This document shows positions 34,501-48,376 of a stretch of DNA of 64,000 nucleotides, piece by piece. The notes under the pieces were generated by a model. That model was not told the DNA's origin, did no database searches, and saw only the letters and a list, made by a program, of their open reading frames with translations. Origin of the DNA: Tubiluchus corallicola (taxonomy: Eukaryota; Priapulida; Priapulimorpha; Priapulimorphida; Tubiluchidae); contig JAQGDQ010000734.1 in the NCBI GenBank assembly GCA_030141605.1, forward strand, positions 41,540 to 105,539, read 5' to 3'. Within the stretch, counting starts at the first letter, position 1; each line of letters begins with the position of its first letter. Position numbers and translations under genes: made by a program.

Positions 34501-34679
34501 CGTCGTTGAATTCTGACATGAAACCCATGGAGAGCGACACGGATTCGATGGCAGAGTACGGTGATGGCGAGGGTGGCAAATTCAACGAGGACGGGTCTTT
34601 CATCGGCCAGTACGGCGCCGACCAAAAGAAAAAGCTAGTGGACGCTGAGCAGCCATCAGCACTGTCCACGTTCGTGTAA
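577..34679 (+). CDS. Nrg: neuroglian / L1CAM-family cell adhesion molecule, 5'-partial, 21 exons
   Basis: Type I membrane adhesion protein of the L1 family, which binds homophilically through Ig domains and couples membrane to ankyrin-spectrin. Inferred exons: 577-679, 1294-1478, 2881-3018, 3861-4019, 7421-7581, 7989-8109, 8899-9006, 9777-9998, 10885-11061, 12600-12793, 14058-14295, 19011-19135, 19852-20038, 20368-20492, 22548-22728, 23584-23703, 24399-24557, 25795-25836, 32049-32177, 33222-33300, 34463-34679. All junctions are GT-AG and phases join without a break, giving 1055 residues after the split first codon. Order: Ig3, Ig4, Ig5, Ig6, five FNIII, short linker, one membrane span, cytoplasmic tail with SFIGQYG. 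Signal peptide, Ig1 and Ig2 must lie upstream of base 1. The weakest boundaries are the acceptor at 24399 (poor pyrimidine tract) and the choice of 14058, set by spacing between the FNIII Trp and the NGPGF motif. Confidence 0.9.
788..827 (-). repeat. tRNA-Lys-like SINE remnant (A and B boxes)
   Basis: Read on the minus strand from about 845 to 775. The promoter boxes of RNA polymerase III are visible: an A-box-like CAGTTGATCGTAC (839-827) and a consensus B box GGGTTCGAGTCC (799-788), with TCTCTTAAG between, resembling a Lys-CTT anticodon loop. The acceptor stem does not pair, so this is not a working tRNA gene but a tRNA-derived SINE or pseudogene. Confidence 0.45.
1048..1137. repeat. 36-bp near-perfect inverted repeat (hairpin)
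   Basis: The left arm 1048-1083 is the reverse complement of 1102-1137 with a single difference, which would be a G-U pair in RNA. The loop is 18 bases and AT-rich. It lies in the intron between the two Ig3 exons. It could be a palindromic mini-transposon or, if transcribed with Nrg, a stable stem-loop RNA. Confidence 0.85.
1484..2360 (+). repeat. dispersed repeat family, copy A (array expanded)
   Basis: Left flank (AAACTGTCTGTAAAACATAA) matches 11.2 kb and right flank (GTGTTCAAGCATGAAATGAT, later CATATTTCGGGAACATTGAA) matches 25.4 kb, with the 39-bp array in between. No terminal inverted repeats or coding capacity seen. Confidence 0.7.
1557..2035. repeat. 39-bp minisatellite, about 12 copies
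   Basis: The unit reads CTGACGTAACTGGTGGAGTT plus TATGACTTTTCTGCCTCCG. Because 39 is a multiple of 3, it leaves open frames on both strands (1557-2036 and 2040-1528) which are not genes. It is embedded in a dispersed repeat that resumes at 2036 and also occurs near 11.1 kb and 25.1 kb. Confidence 0.95.
2881..4019 (+). CDS. Nrg: Nrg exons for Ig domain 4
   Basis: Exons 2881-3018 and 3861-4019. They start at APYWVDEP, have the first Cys in SLSIKCEASGNP and the second in DTAVFQCKATNKHG. The usual core Trp is replaced by Phe (YEFFKDG). RNELIIADL and IWTNFYVNV match the E and G strands of L1 Ig4. Both introns are phase 1. I see nothing recognisable in the intron 3019-3860. Confidence 0.88.
4895..7345. 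repeat. 54-bp minisatellite, about 43 copies
   Basis: The unit starts GTGTGAAACCGTGGTTTTGT and ends GCTGTAGACGTTAGCTGA. Copies differ at a few fixed positions (TATGTG/TATGTT/TACGTG; GACGTT/GGTGTT/GAAGTT). Two diverged units with extra sequence form the left edge at about 4895-5040. The period of 18 codons produces a 756-codon minus-strand frame that is not a gene. It fills most of the intron before the Ig5 exon. The intron part 4020-4890 shows nothing else. Confidence 0.97.
7421..8109 (+). CDS. Nrg: Nrg exons for Ig domain 5
   Basis: Exons 7421-7581 and 7989-8109. PPKWMKKP opens the domain, with Cys in GELHCETFGMP, Trp in KVVWFKDKK, and DRGNYLCNASNTFGS at the F strand. NASN and ENSS are possible N-glycosylation sites. 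Exon 7421 follows the 2.4-kb, 54-bp minisatellite after only about 75 bases, so its branch site and pyrimidine tract lie in the short non-repetitive strip 7350-7420. Confidence 0.88.
7677..7705. repeat. (TCTG)n microsatellite
   Basis: A short CTGT/TCTG run in the intron between the Ig5 exons. The remainder of that intron shows nothing recognisable. Confidence 0.8.
8280..8575. repeat. CATT-rich tetranucleotide array
   Basis: Imperfect (CATT)n/(TTTA)n with a higher-order repeat containing CCATGCATTCATTC. The Ile/Phe/His/Ser-rich translations of this stretch (8190-8667) are repeat artefacts. Confidence 0.95.
8899..9998 (+). CDS. Nrg: Nrg exons for Ig domain 6
   Basis: Exons 8899-9006 and 9777-9998. 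KGENVEFKCSAKGD carries the first Cys, WQKDGKPV the Trp, and YEDRGEYTCTVTT the second Cys. The domain ends in ATAKLSVL, directly before the PPDPPTDV that starts FNIII-1. The intron 9007-9776 holds a 44-bp tandem array and otherwise nothing I recognise. Confidence 0.88.
9064..9412. repeat. 44-bp minisatellite, about 8 copies
   Basis: Units combine TTGACCGGATAGTCCTTTTT and GTTTGACCATTTGATTTTGG plus TAAT, in the intron between the two Ig6 exons. Confidence 0.93.
10165..10450. mobile_element. possible transposon-derived segment
   Basis: A stretch with CAATTGCCTAGGACCTCGCA, GGGACCTCGCGC and later CCCTCGCCCGGGGGC is unlike the AT-rich surroundings and resembles decayed non-autonomous DNA transposon sequence. 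No clear termini or target duplication seen; low certainty. The intron 9999-10884 otherwise shows only G- and T-rich low-complexity runs near 10725-10800. Confidence 0.25.
10885..14295 (+). CDS. Nrg: Nrg exons for FNIII-1 and FNIII-2
   Basis: Exons 10885-11061, 12600-12793 and 14058-14295. FNIII-1: PPDPPTDVELKEC, Trp in ADITWEPGSDND, then LSPWAQYTFRIIARNEIGNSDPS, the conserved Tyr-x-Phe-x-x-x-Ala-x-Asn F strand. FNIII-2: LVISWD, then EQNGPGFFYQVEYKP, a signature of the second FNIII in L1 proteins, and PYDIRVEAHNDMGSA. The last exon ends GYSGED plus one base, the phase-1 branch point where splicing can choose either 15664 (mucin-like end) or 19011 (FNIII-3). Confidence 0.88.
11135..12260 (+). 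repeat. dispersed repeat family, copy B (array expanded)
   Basis: The left part (AAAGGAAAGGAGAAGCCG, AAACTGTCTATAAAGCATGA, TTAATTTATACTGCGGCTAT) matches copy A near 1490 and copy C near 25090. It leads into the 64-bp array, whose unit (GTAACTGATGGATTTCGTGA) is related to the 39-bp unit of copy A. Confidence 0.7.
11320..12200. repeat. 64-bp minisatellite with 192-bp higher-order repeat
   Basis: The basic unit starts GTAAGCACATCGTGGCTTAC and contains CTGTAACTGATGGATTTCG. Three diverged units form a 192-bp super-unit repeated about four times (equivalent points at 11430, 11622, 11814, 12006). Minus-strand open frames here are artefacts of the period. Confidence 0.95.
12268..12316. repeat. interstitial telomere-like TTAGGG tract
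   Basis: GGATTAGGATTAGGGTTAGGG with variants, followed by GTATTTGAATTGTG. A second tract at 62357-62390 has the same preceding GGATTAGG and the same following GTATTT(G/A)AATTGTG, so this is a dispersed repeat that carries the motif, not an isolated telomere scar. Intron 12320-12599 is otherwise unremarkable. Confidence 0.8.
13876..13932. repeat. GGATCC-rich imperfect palindrome
   Basis: GGCTCGGAACCGGATCCGGA on the left and GGATCCCATCCGAGCC on the right are inverted copies. The intron 12794-14057 also has GATCCGG sequences near 13030-13090, so this may be one end of a transposon about 0.9 kb long. Not proven. Confidence 0.4.
14331..14396. repeat. 27-bp tandem repeat, about 2.5 copies
   Basis: Repeats of CATACCCCTGTGTGCTTTTA plus GCCTCA just after the FNIII-2 donor. 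Confidence 0.85.
14622..14946. mobile_element. truncated TA-target MITE (pogo/Tigger-like ends)
   Basis: It starts CAGTGTTCCCTTACTTATCG and shares about 320 bases, inverted, with the full element at 27537-27994, including CTCAAGCGGGCGCAAGTACT and AATTTTTTATGATTTATAAT. The other end is missing. The intron between here and 15663 has nothing else visible. Confidence 0.75.
15664..17984 (+). CDS. Nrg: candidate alternative 3'-terminal exon of Nrg: mucin-like, N-glycan-rich secreted tail (772 aa)
   Basis: The acceptor is TTTTTGTTTTCAG just before 15664. Phase 1 matches the donor at 14295, giving a Lys codon and SNYISVPSPLPSP. The frame runs 772 further codons to TAA at 17982-17984. Composition: first a Pro/Ser/Thr stretch; then many Ser/Thr-rich repeats around MSDT(I/L); then about 15 copies of an Asn-Glu-Thr/Asn-Asn-Glu-Thr unit near 17500-17800, dense in N-glycosylation sequons. 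Only one Cys is seen (PVNCTQ). The end SPLLFNFWIILEF is too short for a membrane span and is followed by a polar tail. Use of this exon would replace FNIII-3 to -5, membrane and cytoplasmic parts by a soluble extension. It resembles in style the mucin-like region of vertebrate neurofascin but sits elsewhere. Expression is not shown by the sequence. Confidence 0.72.
18237..18242 (+). terminator. poly(A) signal for the mucin-like terminal exon
   Basis: AATAAA lies 253 bases after the stop at 17984, followed by T-rich sequence. It supports 15664-18260 being a 3'-terminal exon and not an internal one. The rest of the intron up to 19010 shows nothing I recognise. Confidence 0.5.
19011..20038 (+). 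CDS. Nrg: Nrg exons for FNIII-3
   Basis: Exons 19011-19135 and 19852-20038. The first joins phase 1 from 14295 to read GED-K-PEVIPQEFQV, the usual linker into L1 FNIII-3. Then AEFAWKKV, GAFVGYK, and after the intron IRTWTKDEGK and LKPFSEVHAEIVVYNGVYEGEPS. Intron 19136-19851 contains a (TA)n run. The membrane form skips 15664-17984. Confidence 0.87.
19459..19517. repeat. (TA)n microsatellite
   Basis: About 29 TA dinucleotides in the intron between the FNIII-3 exons. Confidence 0.97.
20085..20240. repeat. tandem repeat of about 47 bp, 3 copies
   Basis: Repeats of AATAGACATACAGAATTGTA plus AAAAACAGACATACAGCCTGGTG (in shorter pieces) directly after the FNIII-3 donor. Confidence 0.85.
20368..22728 (+). 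CDS. Nrg: Nrg exons for FNIII-4
   Basis: Exons 20368-20492 and 22548-22728. PGPVNGLQAYPIGSNSM, Trp in LLEWQKPMEPNG, NLTGYVIVYRTT, then LQADTMYRIMIRAQTKAGPGE. NLT and NGT are possible glycosylation sites. The intron between them is mostly a 44-bp tandem array plus a retroelement 3' end. Confidence 0.88.
20975..22155. repeat. 44-bp minisatellite, about 27 copies
   Basis: The unit reads ATAATTGTTTGCCATCAATT then TAATTTTGATCTATTTTCCT and four C/T bases. Variants with TTATTTTCGATC cluster at 21555-21665. It occupies over half of the intron between the FNIII-4 exons. Confidence 0.97.
22185..22345 (+). mobile_element. probable retroelement 3' end with (TTA)n tail
   Basis: ATGGCAGACTGGATGGCCAT, TTTCGCCATCCTGTCCTCC, then GAAGACAAATAAATTATTAT and further TTA units. 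A short ATTATTATT tail after AAATAAA is a common 3' terminus of non-LTR elements and their SINEs. No target duplication identified. Confidence 0.4.
22832..23271. mobile_element. piggyBac-like MITE, TTAA target
   Basis: The ends are TTAACCCTTTCATTCCCGT and GGGACTGAAAGGGTTAA, an inverted pair flanked by TTAA, the target duplicated by piggyBac transposases. The 440-bp interior is AT-rich and non-coding. It lies in the intron between FNIII-4 and FNIII-5; the rest of that intron, to 23583, shows nothing. Confidence 0.7.
23584..24557 (+). CDS. Nrg: Nrg exons for FNIII-5
   Basis: Exons 23584-23703 and 24399-24557. PLKPVLIAEGHNDTT, Trp in ILLRWEQPDDG, KLYYANYRKV, and LEPGTKYEVQVVAVNDEKEAPS. The acceptor at 24399 lacks a strong pyrimidine tract and follows a run of decayed repeats, but it restores the frame (RKV-G-EEEWERS) expected for the D strand. 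Confidence 0.82.
24005..24385. repeat. decayed tandem repeats around CATTGTTTATGAA
   Basis: CATTGTTT(A/G)T(G/A)(A/G)ATGAACATTG recurs about seven times with TTATATAA-type spacers, with irregular spacing of 50-70 bases, ending next to the acceptor at 24399. Confidence 0.65.
24988..25086. repeat. tandem duplication of about 48 bp
   Basis: CCAGTGATTATTATTACC and CTCTTTGCTTTGTCTACCTC occur twice in a row. Confidence 0.85.
25089..25560 (+). repeat. dispersed repeat family, copy C (no array)
   Basis: It starts AAAGGAAAGGACAAGCCACT like copy B, has a single GGTAACTGGTGGTTTTCGAC where the other copies have arrays, and ends like copy A (TGAAATGATCGCGACTTTAA, CACTTTTATTGCCAAATCCT). It lies in the intron before the 25795 microexon. 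Confidence 0.7.
25795..25836 (+). CDS. Nrg: Nrg 42-nt microexon, juxtamembrane linker
   Basis: An acceptor with a long T tract (TTGTTTTTAG) and a GTATCA donor enclose 42 bases, phase 1 at both ends, encoding A-PNLISTIEEGGEE. Both this exon and the transmembrane exon at 32049 start with Ala-Pro, and removing it keeps the frame, so it is probably an optional cassette. The following intron (6.2 kb) is the longest in the gene seen here. Confidence 0.65.
26071..26118. repeat. (GT)n microsatellite
   Basis: Imperfect GT run in the 6.2-kb intron before the transmembrane exon. Confidence 0.9.
26735..27408. repeat. 61-bp minisatellite, about 11 copies
   Basis: Units contain GGGAAACTGAGATCACTTTA and CACTACTGTTAGACGTGATC. 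Alternation of GCTCGTTTGAT and GCTTGTTTGGT variants suggests two-unit duplications. Confidence 0.95.
27537..27994. mobile_element. TA-target MITE, complete (pogo/Tigger-like ends)
   Basis: A 458-bp element with ends CAGTGTTCCCTCGCTACTTC and the inverse GATAAGTGAGGGAACACTG, flanked by TA on both sides. Ends of this kind belong to Tc1/mariner-superfamily elements of the pogo/Tigger type. There is no transposase. A truncated relative lies at 14622-14946. Confidence 0.85.
28083..28124 (+). CDS. candidate second 42-nt cassette microexon of Nrg
   Basis: A strong pyrimidine tract ending TTGTTCCTTTTCCAG precedes 42 bases that are open in the Nrg frame (A-STASSLDPVIVVS) and followed by GTAATA. Length and phase (1 to 1) are identical to the 25795 exon, and the Ser/Thr-rich content suits a juxtamembrane linker. 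No homology to known L1 microexons is claimed. It could be a chance splice-site pair. Confidence 0.35.
28373..28452. repeat. 27-bp tandem repeat, 3 copies
   Basis: Repeats of TTTTTCTTGTTATCATTATG plus GCACA. Confidence 0.85.
28455..28887. mobile_element. TIR element about 430 bp (MITE)
   Basis: GTTCAGACTAGCAAG at the left end and CTGGCTAGTCTGAAC at the right end are inverted copies with one mismatch. Flanks TCATTATT and CATTAATT may be a decayed 8-bp duplication. Inside lies a 41-bp tandem array. Confidence 0.55.
28650..28816. repeat. 41-bp tandem repeat, 4 copies
   Basis: Units AACAACTGCCAGACACTTTG plus CAGTAACTTACCGACAGTAAC inside the TIR element 28455-28887, nearly identical to each other. 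Confidence 0.9.
29546..29743. mobile_element. short MITE, about 195 bp
   Basis: TTAAGGTACATTCACACA at the left and TGTGTGAATGTACCTTTA at the right form 18-bp inverted ends with one mismatch around a short AT-rich core. Superfamily not assignable from this. Confidence 0.65.
29958..30017. repeat. short tandem repeat, 3 copies
   Basis: GTGTGTTGCACACTG-ATATAAC repeated three times with small changes. Confidence 0.8.
30122..30268. repeat. 21-bp minisatellite, 7 copies
   Basis: GAACATATGTATACCTTGCTG repeated; the period keeps short frames open on both strands (not genes). Confidence 0.95.
30835..31165. mobile_element. inverted-repeat element with hammerhead-like ends
   Basis: On the minus strand 30887-30838 reads TTTCAGCTGATGAGGCCC, a GGGC-closed stem and AAATAAATA. 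On the plus strand 31112-31160 reads TTTCAAGTGATGAGGCC with similar downstream order. The left copy has the CUGAUGA box and a GCCC-AUUA-GGGC stem II of a hammerhead ribozyme but UAAA where GAAA is required. Remaining parts of this intron, 31170-32048, show nothing I recognise. Confidence 0.45.
32049..32177 (+). CDS. Nrg: Nrg transmembrane exon
   Basis: The exon encodes PSDGSDFTTAGWF, then a hydrophobic span of about 23 residues (from WFIGMMIAIVILILILIII to CLI), then the stop-transfer RRNRGGKYP. Arginines right after the span and the RGGKY sequence are characteristic of neuroglian proteins. Phase 1 at both ends. Confidence 0.92.
33222..34679 (+). CDS. Nrg: Nrg cytoplasmic-tail exons with FIGQY and C-terminal TFV
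   Basis: Exons 33222-33300 (VQEKEAALGKDPEKADEDGG, then FPEYSKP) and 34463-34679. The last exon has SDTDSMAEYGDGEGGKF, then DGSFIGQYG, the ankyrin-binding motif whose Tyr is phosphoregulated in the family, and ends SALSTFV before TAA. A C-terminal Thr-Phe-Val is a class I PDZ ligand, known from nematode SAX-7. Intron 33301-34462 carries one end of a dispersed TIR repeat near 33820. Confidence 0.92.
33815..33860. repeat. solo end of dispersed TIR repeat
   Basis: GCAAAATCGTCCATAAGTCG and GCAATTAAG match the termini of the element at 37918-38393 in the TRMU gene. Only one end is seen here. Confidence 0.55.
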
Positions 34680-35181
34680 CCACTAGCGTCACCTAGTGGT
34701 AATTTATGGAGGGTTGTATCTGTGTATTTGTTCTCAGCATTATACAAGAACTCGGGATATTTAAGACAGTCCACGCGACTGCACCTTTAAAGCAGGGCCG
34801 TTGAACTGCGATCGTGTTCGATTGTAAATTGTGTAGTTTTGCACCTGGATATGCCTGGTTTCACTGTGACACCTTGCGGCAGCACAGGTGAATTCATCTG
34901 ATGTCTGCCATCGCTTGCAACTTCCGGTGACTCAAAGAAGCAAATTAGTCGACTCAAGATGCCAGATTTTATCCAAAAATCTATTTTCGTCTAAAATTCG
35001 TTATTTCTGAAGCAGATTTCTGCTTGTCGTAGATTAAAGAATTGACAAAACTGTCATCGTCATGGCAACCAATCATGTTCATAACTTCTAATCTAACCTG
35101 TCATTATGGTGTAATCGCTGGGGCTCTCCATGTGCATAAACGAATTTCTGGTCTTTGTATGCACATAAAAGGTTGTATTAT

Positions 35182-35187
35182 AATAAA
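35182..35187 (+). terminator. Nrg poly(A) signal, proximal candidate
   Basis: AATAAA about 500 bases after the stop. Further AATAAA copies at 35569-35574 and 37176-37181 could give longer 3' UTRs. The stretch 34680-37732 has no gene that I can see and is best read as 3' UTR plus a short intergenic gap before TRMU. Confidence 0.4.
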
Positions 35188-37423
35188 GTGTTTGTGTAGC
35201 GTTGTAGGTTGTAACTAGAATGGGAGGTAAGTTTTTTTTCATTGTGTGGAGTCATGTTTTTGGCCCCCACCCACTACACTACGAGCCTGGTGCTTATTTT
35301 AGCAATTTTTTGTCTCCATTGAAACGTTTTTGTATTGTGTTCTGTGTGGAGTTTTCCTCATAATTAGAGTCTTCTTCGACTTCTTACTCATTTCAACAGT
35401 TTTAGGTTGTACTTGTGTTGTAATTGAGCACAGAGTTGTGAGTTCATTTTAGTGGAAAGATTTAGTTACTAGTTTTGTAAAACTTTGATCTGTGCACAAC
35501 CATGCGTTTCAGTTTTTACATCGTTTCGTGTTTTAGTTTTGATATTTTTAAGTGAGCGAACATGTGTAAATAAATCTTTACTTAAGCCGAATGAGTTAAG
35601 TAATCTTTATTTTGAAAAACCTTAATGTTGGAGTTTCCACACTTTCTAATATTTACTTTTTAATTTTGATCAATGTAAGTCAGTCGTTTATCATATGAGA
35701 CGTGTGTGCTGCCCTCTAGACAGTAGAATATAAATCTTTGCTTGGCCTTTTATGAAAAGAATTTTATAATTTTTACTCTGTGTGCAGGTGGCTTACTTTC
35801 TTTTGAACAAAACTAGTGTAAACTTTTTAAAATGTTGTATTAATGTAGTTGATAATACGGTTGTAATATGTACAGTTTAGATTAAATATAGAGCAATCTT
35901 AATATAATAGTAATAATAATATATTAAGGCTTGATAAATGTTCACGGTTTCGATTTCTTAGTATGCAGATTAACCAAAAACTTTTTATCGGAATGTCAGT
36001 ACAGCGTTTCTTGAGTACCCAGATTTGGTTGGATCATTCTCAGAAAATTGCAGCTAAGGTTTCTGCTATTGCGTAGGAAAGTTCTTGGCCATCACACAGC
36101 TGCTGCTAATCACTGGTTGTAGGTGTATCTTATGCTTGTTTTCATCGTCGTTGATTCTTGTTAAGGGTTTTGCACAATCTTTTGTCTGTTCAACACATGG
36201 AATGTAGACCATGGAGTGAGGAAACCGTATCATTTCAACCCTCAGTCATTCATCTGAATACTCACTGCTTAATTAAACATTAACGTGTATTTCATTTAGT
36301 GTTACACACAACTCTGTATAATGATGCTGCTTGATTAGGATAAACTAAACATTTTTTCTCTTGTACATATTAGTTAGAGATCTGTTTTGTTGTAGTATGA
36401 TTTGTTTTTGTTTGTAAATCAGGTTACTGCTGAGCCTGAGTTTAATAACAGAGCAGTCCTGTGTCTGTACACAGGCAATATTGATTAATTATTGTTTTCA
36501 CTACAATATTCTTGTCAATTTTTATCGTGGAACTAGACGGTAGGCCTAATTGTATTTTTAATTACTTTAATTTAATTGCAGGTATTTGAGCCTTTGTTTA
36601 AAATTATTATATTAGTCTGAAATTGTCAGTCGGAGTGTACAGTTTGGGTTTTTGCCAATCCGTTTTCAATTTTCTCTCTTTAGTTAAGAGTGTTATCTTT
36701 CACAGGGTTGAGGGTGCAGTATTTTGTAGTTTGTGCTGGGTTGAGGGCCCAGTGTTCTCTAGTTTGTGTTATAGGATTACGGTATTTTTCGCGGAAAAAA
36801 TGTTCAGGACGCAATTTTTTTAGAAAAATGGTTTCAATTGTTGTGATTAGAGATTTTCAGGCATAACCGTGGTCAATCCTAGTGTTGTGGCGCCATCTAA
36901 GGTCACACAACAGAATCAAGTTTCACATACTTTGACTTGAGCTTGACGTCATTGCATTTTTCATGCTGGAGTCTATAAAGCTTTTAAATGTTTTCCAGTG
37001 TTAATGTATGTAATATTAATTATGATGTCTTGGTAAATATGACTGTATATATTATAACACGTTGTGAACTTCCTTTGCTGGTAGATATGACTAATTAGGC
37101 GAGTTTTTATTGCTGTCTGTTATTGTGTATATCTCTGTTGCAGTTTTTTCGCTTTTGTCACAGAGTAACTATTTAAATAAACAGTTTTACATACAAACTT
37201 GTTTTGCTTTGTACATTTATTTTTATTTGTTTATTACAAAGCGTATTAGTAAATGGTATATTAGTATTAGATACAATGCGCAGAGAGAAAACAGAATATA
37301 GTCGCCTCTTTATATATGCACTCTGGGATTGCAAAAAAAGTTGCCATGAAGAAAGTGGCATTATGATTGCAAATATGAGAGTTAATCATACTCGAATAAA
37401 CGATTCGTTCAAAAACAATCATT

Positions 37424-37429
37424 TTTATT
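37424..37429 (-). terminator. TRMU poly(A) signal candidate
   Basis: AATAAA on the minus strand about 300 bases past the stop codon. The region 37182-37732 separates it from the Nrg 3' end and contains no gene. Confidence 0.35.
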
Positions 37430-37732
37430 ACGAAAACGTTTGACTAACATTCTATGTAGGATGTCTATGTAACGACGTATGATGTCTGACCAGTGGCTAC
37501 AGCTCAAATGAACATACAGTAACCTGGTACAGTTCAGATTATATCAAGAAGCTGCAACTACCATTCGAGACTGCTAGCAGTATTTTCCCATTGAACATGT
37601 ATATATTTTTCAGATAAAGAATTCATTCTTAACAAATTAACAAACTTGTTATTGTGAATCACAGTTACTGAACAAGACACTCTACAACCTTAATGTCACC
37701 TAACAACTTGGTAATCTTTGCTACTCTTCGGT

Positions 37733-46001
<8,269 letters not shown>

Positions 46002-46116
46002 TGAGTCAGTGTACACAGATTATTGTCTCTTCAATCGTACATTGTGTTAAATTCATCAGTTATCAAACTAAATTGACAGAAAATTGTTTGCCGAGTTATA
46101 CGTTCCGTCGTCTAAA

Positions 46117-46866
46117 GAGCTATTGTGCCAGCACTCACATTCCAGGGTTGTACACCACGCTATACCTTCAGTCGTCTAAAGAGCTATTGTGCCAGCACTC
46201 ACATTCCAGGGTTGTACACCACGCTATACCTTCAGTCGTCTATAGAGCCATTGTGTCAGCACTCACATTCCAGGGTTGTACACCACGCTATACCTTCAGT
46301 CGTCTATAGAGCCATTGTGTCAGCACTCACATTCCAGGGTTGTACACCACACTATACCTTCAGTCGTCTATAGAGCTATTGTGCCAGCACTCACATTCCA
46401 GGGTTGTACACCACACTATACCTTCTGTCATCTAGAGAGCTATTGTGTCAGTACACACATTCGAGGGTTGTACAAGACACTATACCTTCTGTCATCTAGA
46501 AAGCTATTGTGTCAGCACTCACATTCCAGGGTTGTACACCATGCTATACCTTCAGTCGTCTATAGAGCCATTGTGTCAGCACTCACATTCCAGGGTTGTA
46601 CACCACGCTATACCTTCTGTCGTCTATAGAGCCATTGCGTCAGCACTCACATTCCAGGGTTGCACACCATGCTATACCTTCTGTCATCTATAGAGCCATT
46701 GTGTCAGCACTCACATTCCAGGGTTGCACACCACGCTATACCTTCTGTCGTCTATAGAGCCATTGTGTCAGCACTCACATTCCAGGGTTGCACACCACGC
46801 TATACCTTCTGTCATCTAGACAGCTATTGTTCAGCACTCACATTCGAGGGGTGTACACCACGCTAA
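46117..46866. repeat. 64-bp satellite array, about 12 copies, upstream of TRMU
   Basis: Units contain TGTCAGCACTCACATTCCAG, GGTTGTACACCACGCTATAC and CTTC(A/T)GTC(G/A)TCTATAGAGC. It starts about 115 bases upstream of the TRMU start codon, so it occupies the likely TRMU promoter or 5' UTR. Open frames here are artefacts. The stretch 46867-47550 contains only a short CATCAT run near 47300. Confidence 0.96.
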
Positions 46867-47558
46867 AAATATTAGTGACAAGCCGCAGTACTTAAAATTT
46901 CATATTAAAATTGCCCATAGCTATTCTACAGATACAAAATAATTTATTTGTCCCAATGGCTTAGCAAACAAGTAGCTGACTTAGAATTACGGTAGCAAGA
47001 AGCATGTCCTACTGTACAATAATGCACAATAATGTTAAACGACGCCAAGACGAGTATAAAAAGGAAAAATTTATAACAGCCAAAAGACTTAACACAACTC
47101 ACCGTCTGGATTCGTTGTGGTGAGATTAAATTACATTAGTTAATATCACGCAATTTTAATACCGATTATCTGCAGAATCTATAAAAACACAAAGCGCACA
47201 CCTGCTAAAATTAGGGCTGCTTTCTTTTTAATAATGTCATGTATAAACTCATCATCATAATTATCATGTGCCAGTTAAGTTAATTCACCACTTTCCATCA
47301 TCATCATCATCGCTATTGTTAAAGTAACCTTATCTAAAGAAGAATACCTTATCCAAAGAAATAAGGACCTAGATGGTAACTATCTATAAACGGTCCTCTC
47401 TCATATGCCTTTTGAAATAGTCAACTGATGAAGCACTGATGGTTGATGATGAAAGATGATTCCATGGTGAGCCACACGATGCCCAAAGAAATGTGATCAG
47501 ACCGTTACGTCAATTGTAGACATTGGGCAAAGCAGAATTCTAAAATAGAAGAAATCCG

Positions 47559-48278
47559 GGCGCTATTACACTTTCGCACCGCCTAGCTTTTTATAGGTTA
47601 TTACTCGTTTTTAGGCTCGTAAGTCATCATTCTATTATTCTTACGTCATCAGTGAATGTTTCCGCTAATCTAATTGTAATTTAATCTTATTTAGGCATAA
47701 TTACCAATAATTACGCTGTATTCACAGTTCGACACAGTATCGCCATCTTGTTTTGTGTGTGTGGTCACGTGACGAATTTCGTACTAGTTTATGCATTATC
47801 AGGGCCTAGCTTAAAAGGCACGTGACACACTTTCATCTTCACCGCATTTACGAAATAAAGAAAAAACCTTTACTTTTTTTATAATCTAATAGTAATAATA
47901 CTACAGTAATAAATAAAATTAATGATAAATAACTGTTCCGTTCCAGGCCCACCCGCGATACGATACAAACTCTCGTAGCTGCAACCCTAATAATCATAAA
48001 TTATGCGAAGAAACTAAAAATACAGGTTAAGGGCCACACGTCACTGCGCGAGAGCGATTGCGCATCAGTGATGTAAACACGGTTATTCACGTGCAGCTTT
48101 TAATGGCGGCTGTAGGTAAGTAATGCATGATTTTAATCTGGACTTATAAAGCGTACGCAGCAATAATGTTATGGGAATATGGTGTATATTACGCCTGTTG
48201 GTCTGCTTTCTGGCCTGCAGGCGTGAAAACAACCAATAGGCCAGGAAAAGCTAGGCGGTGCGAAAGTGTAATAGCGCC
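47559..48278. mobile_element. 720-bp MITE with 33-bp TIRs, copy 1
   Basis: The ends are GGCGCTATTACACTTTCGCA and CCGCCTAGCTTTT, with the exact inverse at the other end. It is flanked by the 8-bp duplication GAAATCCG on both sides. An 8-bp target points to the hAT, P or Merlin superfamilies. No transposase is encoded. The interior has CpG-rich sequence and ATGGCGGCTGTAGGTAAGT near the right third. Confidence 0.92.
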
Positions 48279-48376
48279 GAAATCCGCCCTCAAAACATGT
48301 AAACATAGCAATAATCCAGCAAAAAACTAGACACTATTATACAAATCTGGATGCAAAAAAGCTACTTTCAACATTT

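Noticed and set aside
34238-34774. 178-codon minus-strand frame
   Set aside because: Antisense of the last Nrg exon; no independent support.
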